Source of the DNA: Calliphora vicina
Lineage: Eukaryota > Arthropoda > Insecta > Diptera > Calliphoridae
Direction of reading: 5' to 3'
NCBI RefSeq assembly: GCF_958450345.1
Contig: NC_088781.1
Span: forward strand, 46,301,357-46,365,356
Length of the DNA: 64,000 nucleotides
Shown: positions 39,501 through 48,500 of the stretch, in pieces
Layout of the letters: each line of letters opens with the position of its first letter
Numbering within the stretch: the first letter of the stretch is position 1
Translations under genes and position numbers: made by a program
Notes under the pieces: generated by a model
Database searches by the model: none
What the model was told of the DNA's origin: nothing
The model's input: the letters and a program-made list of their open reading frames with translations, nothing else

Positions 39501-42500
39501 ATTAGATTACATATATACTTAGTAAAATCTTTCGGATGGGAGCAAAAATTACGAATTTGGATCATTTAGAATTGGACTATCCGATCAGAAATTACAGATC
39601 TATTTACACTTTTTTTTGAAATTCCCCATACTGTTAATGACAGTACCAATAAAATAATGGATTGATTCTCACATATTATCTAGTGTGGATTTTGGGTTCA
39701 TAAAACCTATTTGTCCTGAATGTTCTATTGCTAATCATAGACAAAAAATACTAATTAGCAATTTATAAAACATAGTGCTGGATAAAATCACGGACTAAAC
39801 TTATAGTATAAAGACATGCATAAACATGGGCGGAAATGTTTCAATTAACCCAAAAATTTACTTTGAGATTGATGTACTGAATGTTTTCGACAACTAATAT
39901 ATAATCATCTATGCACAGAGAAAACAGATTCGTAATAGCAACCGAATTTGTTGCCAATCGAATGATTCGGTTGTACACATAGAATTTTTCGGTTCTAGCA
40001 ACATAAAATCAGTTGATAAAGAAGAATTTCTAAAATTTTGTAGCCAAAACTGTAAAATTCGGTAAGGCAGAATCATTCGATTGGCAACAAATTCGGTTGC
40101 TACTACGAATCTGTTTTCTGTGTGTGTTTGTACAGAATGTAAATTAAGTAAGTTTCTATTGTATTAATTCATGCTGACTCAGAATTAATTTCTATTAATA
40201 ATAGGTCAAGTTCAAGTTACTCAATTCAATTTAATACTCTTTCATTGAACTTATTCTATAAAAAAAACTACTTTCTCCAAACTCTTAAATACCATCATTG
40301 TCTTAATCATCTTGTTTATAAATAGTTACACGTGTAATCTACTCTAACTCTTAATTACAGATACAATGTAAGAATACTGCCATAGTGAGAGTCATTATTG
40401 TAGTCATTACTGCGTAATCACTAATAGAATTAATAATATTTGCTAAATTATTAATGCTGCAAGATTTTGATGATGATTGAAAATCTGTACCACATATACA
40501 GAGTTTGTATGGGTTATTCGTTTGCTATGTAACAATTTTAAGTTAAACAAGAAAGAGAGCTGTATTCGGCTGTGCTGAATTTTAAATGCCCTTCTCCAAA
40601 GTGTACTTTAAGATAAAGAATCAAAATATTTTTTGGTGAATAAAAGTTGTTTTTAACTGGAAAAATTTTATGTTAAAAGATTAAACAATATTTTGTCCTG
40701 TTTCGACCCAATGCATGTTCGAATCACTATGGCGCTATATACGTCGTTAGAAAGGTCTTTGAAATATCTATCATTAGATATCCATATTGTCTATATTAAT
40801 GACTTAGGTTTAAACTCGAGGTAGTATTTGGATTCGTCGGAAAAGAGGACAGTATTCCATTTCTGTATCGACCAGTTTAAATGATCCCTGGCAAATTGTA
40901 GACGAACAGAACGGTTCTTTTTAGAAATGAGTGTTTTTTTCACAGGACGATAGCAACCAAGACCAGCCTCATTTGCCCTGCGACTAACTGTTCGGGTACT
41001 TATTTCTAATTTTAGGCTATTAACAACCTCTCGAGGAGTTATTTTTGGGAATTTCTTGAACTCTCTCGCTAATAAATTATCTTGTCTAGGAGTAGTCTTA
41101 CGAGGTCTTCCACCTAAATGTTGAGTTTTTACAGAACCGGTCTTACGAAATTTCTTTATAATTTTTGAAACTGCTGATTTATTTATTGAATATTTGTCAC
41201 AGATACTTTTTTGTTTTAAACCAGCTTTAAAATCGTTAATTATTTTATTTTTTAAGTCTTCACAAATCACAACTATAGCCATTTTCGTTAACTTTGAAAA
41301 AAAGCAATTATGCGAAAAACTTAGAAAAAGAAATGGTGAAAAAATTACCAGAATTTAAAAATAAAATAACTGTAAACAGGATGCTTTTTACTTCGTTCTT
41401 TTAAATATTATTTTCGTTTTACACTTCTTTCTTGCAGAAGTTTTAAAGTTTCCATTGTTTTGTCAGTAGCGAAATAGTGAATATTTTGAATTTTTTTACC
41501 TTTTTTCAGAATATAATTAATTATGTTGTTTGTTTTTCAGTTAATTTATGTAAATAATACAAGTAAAATACTAAAAAAAATTATTTTAACCCTCCGACGG
41601 TTGAGGAGAAGTTGCCCTTATACGAAGTACAAGGTCCACAGGGACCTTGTTCTTCTGTTATATGAAAACGCATTTTTTAAAAATTTTTTTTGTTTTGATT
41701 TATTATTATTTACTAACTATACATGTATAATGAATGTTAGAATAAAAATTTTCTTTTATATATAACATTATTAACTTTTTATGAGTTTTATATGAAAAAA
41801 GCCTAAAAATCTATTGTTGAAATTTCAGTACAAGTACCTTTTCACACGTTCCCATACTAAACACATTTAAATCTCAATAGAAACTAAACTATTGGTCGGA
41901 TCGCTTTGATTTTTTTTAAACGATTCTAGATAAAATTTCCTTGGAATACATGTGGGGGGCGGATATACTTCCCATGGACCATCGAGGAGTAATTTCAGTT
42001 TGAAAATGAAAAAGGTCCCCAGGGACCTTCTCACCCGCCGGAGGGTTAAAAAAATATTTTAAATTTTGGGCTACATATGGAATATTTGGAAAAGTTTCCA
42101 TTGTATTGTCAACCACTGTATATCAGCCATTTGTGGGCCGATTTTATCGATTTTAATTAGCAACTGAACTGGAACTTTAGCGGATATATTGATATATGAA
42201 TAATGTATGTAAGATATTTACAGGCTACAGAAAGTTAATTTCAATATGCAGACGGACAAACGCACATTGCTATATCGACTCCCCTATCTTTAACGATCCA
42301 TAATATATATATTTATGGGGTCACAAATAAAAAAAGTAGAAACTACAAACGGAATGACATAGCTTGCCACTCATGGTGAAGGATGTAACAATGTCGTTTG
42401 TACTAAAGTGAATTTTTTTCATTACAGAACATATTTTGTTCTATTAGCTATTATATTTCAACATCTTGCAGTCAATTCAAAATAGAAATTTTCAAAGGTT

Positions 42501-45500
42501 TCCCTATAGTGTGCTAATAAGTCGTTGCTACACTTTTTTGTATGTCTTCATAATTTTTCCCCCAAGAAAAACAAAAATTTATGATGGTGTTAGAAGCATC
42601 AAAAAAAATTAAGTAGAAAAACTTGTAACAAGTTTTACTGTTGGCTCATCTCTTTTGTCTTCTTTGAATGCGGAAGTCAATTGGCAACATGTTACAACAT
42701 GTTTGTATGCATTCAACATAATTGAGTTTGGAGGAAAACAAAACGAATAATGAAACCTAAAAATATTATTTGTATGCATATACAAAAAAAAAACTTTATC
42801 AGAAATCAGAAACTAAGCAAATCATCATTCGATATGAAATCACTGTTTTTTTTTTTCATTATATTCTGTCTTTAAACTTATTATGTAGAACATTGTAATT
42901 TTTTTTATTTTTTATCTCTTTTCTTTTACTTACTTTCTTTCAGCTCAGCAAATATGATGCGTATGTCATACTGAATCATACGAAATACACCGCACATGTA
43001 CATGCAGGCACAAACAAAAAATCCATCCACAAAACTGAAGGTAAAAACTGTCATCGCACCGGATAATGTTAGAATGATATATGTCACCGGATAATATGGA
43101 TAATTGACAAACATTTCCGGTACGCTGTAAGATAAGTCAAATGCATGAAATGGTGAGTGGGAAGAAAGAAAGAGAAAGAAAAACAATTATTTTAAACTGT
43201 TAGAAATTTTAGGAAAATATTAAGTTATAGTTATTAATTTTAAATAGTTAAAGTTTGATTTTTGCCATTTAGTGATTAATGTGTCTGTGTGTTTTAAGTT
43301 TAATTAGTAAAAAGCTTTTTTCTACTATACTTGAGCATTAGCTTGGCACTTATTTAGCTTCTTTGGGATTTACAAAGCTTCAAAGTTCTAAAAACAAAAT
43401 TTCGAGTTTTGTGTCCAAGTTGCAATATTTTCAAACCAAACTATAAACGTTGCCTGCTGTCAGTTAAATTTTCAGCATTTGAATTTTATATAATGGAGAT
43501 AATCCAAAAGTTGCAAAATAAGAGCCACCCTACTGATTACACATTTTTGCATAACTTTTATACAAATTATTAATATGCTTTTTATTGTAACAAATTACTG
43601 TCTATGCTCGTTATGGCAAAATAGACAAAAGTAGTCTTTGTCTATTTTGTATGTACGGACAACCTGCATTTAGAAACTAATTAAGGTAAATGGAAATTTT
43701 TAGTCAAATATTTTGTTTGTTAAATAATTTTCACACATTATTTGTTCACTTTTTGTGCAGACATTCATACGAAAATATTAATTGCAATTAATTACTGCAG
43801 AGTAATGTGAAAGTAAGAAATAGAAGTGTTAGACCGACTGTCATAATATCTCTACACGAAAAATAGGTGGGAATAATAAAGAGTGTCTGAATGTTTATCC
43901 TATAAACTATTGGTTCTATTGAAAAACTATATATGCATAAGAAAGTTTTCCAAAACAATTACTACTTTGTGGTCTATAAGTTTCATTTAACCCATAGCCG
44001 TAATAAAAATTTGTTCCTAGGTTCAAGGCTGTCCATACATTTTTTTTACCGAATTTTTCACAATTCCAATACTTTTTAGTTTTCTGAATTACACAAACTT
44101 CTGTATCGGTAACATCAGCCTCTAAAATGTCTGGTTTATCCTCAATTTCACAATCTATTTCTGAAATTTGGGATTTAGGACCTAAACGTTTGAAATTACT
44201 GGCAGATGTTATGCCATTTACAAATTTTTCATGCCTTCGAACAGCCTTGCTCCATTGAGACACATGCTTTATTTACAGATGTAAGTGTTCGTGTCAAATT
44301 TCGAGATCTAAGTTACGTAAAACTATTTCACACAAGTCCTGATCTGACAAAGAAGACTTTATCTTATCGCACAAAATCATGATAGCGTCAAAATACTCGT
44401 CGAAAGTCTTAGACTTCTTTTGTTTCCTTCGTCGGATATCATATATTACGTCAAAATCGGTATAAAAATCATTATATTGTATTTTCAAAGCCTCGGTTAA
44501 TCGAAACCAATTGAGGTCATCACAATTACTTTGATATCGCCAATAACAATAGAGTGTGGCATGGTGCACTTTTATCGAAAATATTGCTTTTGGTGTCTGT
44601 AATATAGATGAGATCTCATCAAACGAGTTCAAGATAAATTCAGGGGTACCGCAAGGCTCCGTTCTTTCTCCTACTCTATTTCATATTTTTCTAAACGACC
44701 TTCTACATCAAACTTCCAACCCTATCTATTATTTTGGGTCGTGTAAATAGGTTAGCTTTCAACGCTCGCAAGACTCAGTGTTGCATGTTGACTCAAAAAA
44801 CGAACAACAGACTATGGTGCTTCATCTGTATTTATGGATGGTGTAAATATTGTGGAATCAGACGCTCTTGATGTTCTGGTCATGAAGATACATCGTTTTT
44901 CTAAACACATTTTTCAAGTGTTGAAAGAAGCATTCTAATGTCTCGGATTTCTGAAACGGTGTAGGAATTACTTCACTCCATCTAATGTCCTCACTATTTA
45001 CACGACCTATAGCCGATCGAAAATGGAATACAACTCCCATGTATAGGCCGGTGCTTCAGAGTATATTTTGGAGCTTCTCGACCGCGTACAGGAGAGGGCG
45101 AAGGTGGTTATTGGTGACAGTAGGGTATCCAATTCTATTGATTCGCTTTAGCACCGACGCAATGTGGGCTGCGTTTCACTGTTCTATCGGTACCACAATC
45201 GAATGTATTCTGATGACATTAAAGAACCTGTTCCTGATACCCGCAGATTTCTACGTAATACATGTTTTTTAATTCCTCAATTTGTAGGAATCGAATATTG
45301 TCTAAAATTCATGTTCTGTTCATTTAAGTTGGACCTAACATTATTATCAATCATAAGATCACAAATCCGACTCGACAAAATACTTAAAATTTAATTTCTA
45401 AATTCACACAATAAATCCGAAACAATCTGTCTTACGCTACAATTGTGAGGAATACAGGAATACAGAATTCCAATTGTTTTCCGAGATATAACCGTGAGAC

Positions 45501-48500
45501 AATTTCAAGTTATTCGGATAAATCGAGTTTTAGCTAAATATTAGTTATACCCATAAAATTCGCAGCTAAACTAGCAAAACCCAAATGTAATTTTGTTAGT
45601 TTCGATAAGTATTTCCGGAAATTCCATACGAATAGGAGTTTGTACACGATGACTTCAGAAATGTTACACAGTGTTATACTTTATCTGCCTGTCTGTCTAC
45701 ATGCAAATCAGTCAAAGGCAAATACAATTTCAAAGTGCGACTAAACGAGAAATATACCACCTCTCCACGATTTATAAGTTCGTATCATCGAACATCGTAC
45801 TAAAATCTCTCTAAATGTTACTGTAAATCTAACTGTTGCTGAACAGTGGCCCGTAAATATCTCCACTAATATCCTCAAGATCAACCGAACGTTTCAGAGA
45901 CCCGGTTCCAACAGTATATAGACACATTACCCCTTGCAGGGCTTTCATATAGTCCCTAAATAACTCGAAGCCGCCTACATTGATATTCAATGCCTTTACT
46001 CTTTTCTCCCTTTATATTTTCTCCCTAGTGATATCGGCATTATCAATTCCGAGGCCATCAAGATCACCAGGATCTCTTCCTGTATATACAACATTCATCA
46101 GGAAGTCTATATGACATCAAGTATCAGTCTCCAAAATGAAGACTCGAGCTCCTATGCCTGTATCACTCTTTGAGAGACTACTTAAAATAGTTGGTCGGAT
46201 GCAAGCTATTATTCGTTTTCAAGGCAACTGATTTTATGTAAAATCCTAGTAGTACCATAATGTTCTAACTAAAGACAACTCTAGAGTCTTAATAAGTTAA
46301 TTGTAGCCACCAGCTACATTTACTTCAATAGGATGTTATTCAAGACTGGCTATAGTGTGCTTAAAATACCAAGAGTGGTGCACCTCTGAACCTTATTGAT
46401 TATCTTCCTTTACCTAACCACTCTTAAAGCCTTACACTGACAGTATAACCAAACGAAAGTATTGGTTTTTGCCTCATCTGTCAATTTAAGTTCCACTTAT
46501 TTTTTACCTTCTGGTAAACAACTTTTGATAAAAAATGTGCAAAATAAAGGCCAACAATATTTTAATATTGTATTATACACTTATTATTAATAGATTATTG
46601 ACATTTTGTTCCCTTTATGCACTTATATGTTTTCATTTAACAGATTGCTAAGATAATTATGCAGTTGTCGATTTTTAAAAAGAAATGGAAACAGATTATG
46701 TTTTTTTATTCTCAAAAAAAGTCTGTACTTATGTAGTTATGTACATTAAAGGGTTTCAGCAAATAATCGATTTTTCATAAAATCACAGATTAAAGATATT
46801 TAAAAAAATATATAAAACGCATAATTCTTTGGAATTTTGCTAAAAATTCGTATTTTATACAATATGGCGAAAAAACACCATTTTAATTTTATATGTGAAA
46901 ATTTGCTTAATGATCTCAAACAATTTAAAATTCTCCATAAAGAAATTAAAAAATAAATAAGTCGTAAAGCAGCCTACTTGATTTGCGTTGGCATATAAAT
47001 GTAACGATGTGTGTCATGTTATTTATAAATACATTGCTTTGGGGATTTTCTACGTAATAAAAAAAAATTAAATTTCCATGCAATTAATTTTTCTCAATAA
47101 TCTATTTTTAGCAAAACAATATAAAAAGCAGGGCGTAATAACTTATTTTTATTACTAAGAATTTGTGTTAATCAAAATGAAAATATTTTAGGTGAACTAA
47201 ATAAAAATTCCAATTGATTTGGGTTGTTTAAAGCTAAGCAACCACTAAATTAAACAGGAAATAAAATTAAATTTGGCCACCGATGCGTATAAGTGATGAG
47301 GCTTCATGTACAAGAAAATAAATATTCATCATACGCAGGGTATTACTTACAAATGTAAGGAAATTAAGTAATTTTGTTTATGTTCAAATAAATTGAAATG
47401 TTATAACATGTTTAATAAGCTACTTAAATATTTATATAAAATCATTATGAATCTCATAAAATACTTACACAATATTGAAAGGCAAAACATTCACAATATC
47501 CTGACCTTGAAAATGTCTTATCACATTTGTCACCAGAGGCCTTAGGTTAAACGACATGTTTGTAAAACTTCCACTGGTTAGCAAAATGAAACTAAAGATG
47601 CTGGCTATTGAGGCCAACTTCTGTACAATTTGCATTTTCTCCTTGCAGTGTTGTTCTGCATTCAAGCGAACCACCAGCAAAATTGTGGCGCAAGATCAAG
47701 TAGTTATGATTACGCCAACAAAATACCAGACCAGAACACCACCACCAGCAGCAGCAGCAGCATTATCAGCATCAGCAAGAAGTTGAGAGCAAAATTATTA
47801 TTACGAAATAACTAATCATTTGTAGAGTGCAAGTAGAATTTGAAATTATCCAAGTAAAGTGTAATTAAAATGTAATTATCCAACGAAACAATAGCCAAGC
47901 AAGTCTCAAGTACTACTTATAGTTGTGAAACACGAATACATGCTTCATATCTACAGGTAACTAGATGAGTTTATATCTCTATAAACATTAGAGTGCTCCA
48001 AGAAATGAAAAATATACATAGAATTGTTCTATGTAAATTTACAAGGGGAAAAACAATTTTTTTCAGTTTTTGCAAAAACTTAAACAAATTAATTTTCCCA
48101 TTGAAAATGCATCTTCCAATTATGCATCCCAATATTTTACAATATTTTAATGTATATCTAATCCGTTGAACAATTCTATGAATCTTCATATTTTTCTTCG
48201 TCCCTTCAACCTTGGATCACTCTAATATACATAAATACTTAGCTATACATATGAGGGTTTAGGTTAAGTTTCACATACTAACTAACCTGCCATTAGCATG
48301 TTGCGTATACGTTCAAGTATCATATACCAGCGATGATTAAAAACAAAGAAGACCAACATCTTTAATAGGGAGATGGCCTTGGTAACGCCAGGACAAAAGG
48401 CCTCCAGTGCATTAACTAAATCATTTAAATACATAAAACCATATAAATTCTCACCGACCGCACCCAGTGCCACCACAAAGACATTGAAACCAAAGAATAG

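Larger units (their letters stand above)
40803..42118 (-). mobile_element. Tc1-type element, 3' truncated, carrying a MITE
   Basis: The 5' terminus on the minus strand is tacagtggttgacaatacaa at 42118, joined to Helentron sequence at a TA. The leader is interrupted by the piggyBac-type MITE at 41590-42045. The transposase N-terminal half follows; the element stops at about 40803, so the catalytic C-terminal half and 3' terminus are gone. Confidence 0.75.
40545..42400 (-). mobile_element. INE-1/Helentron-like element (copy d) split by Tc1
   Basis: The minus strand has the start near 42395 (ccttcaccatgagtggcaag), gacccataaatatatatatt, the tail hairpin region gcacagccgaatacagctct near 40560, and shares taatatagacaatatggata with copy b. 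The middle is replaced by a Tc1 element at about 40803-42118. Confidence 0.7.

Noticed and set aside
44985..45272. 95- and 76-codon plus-strand frames as separate genes
   Set aside because: They are two reading frames of the same decayed LINE reverse transcriptase tail.
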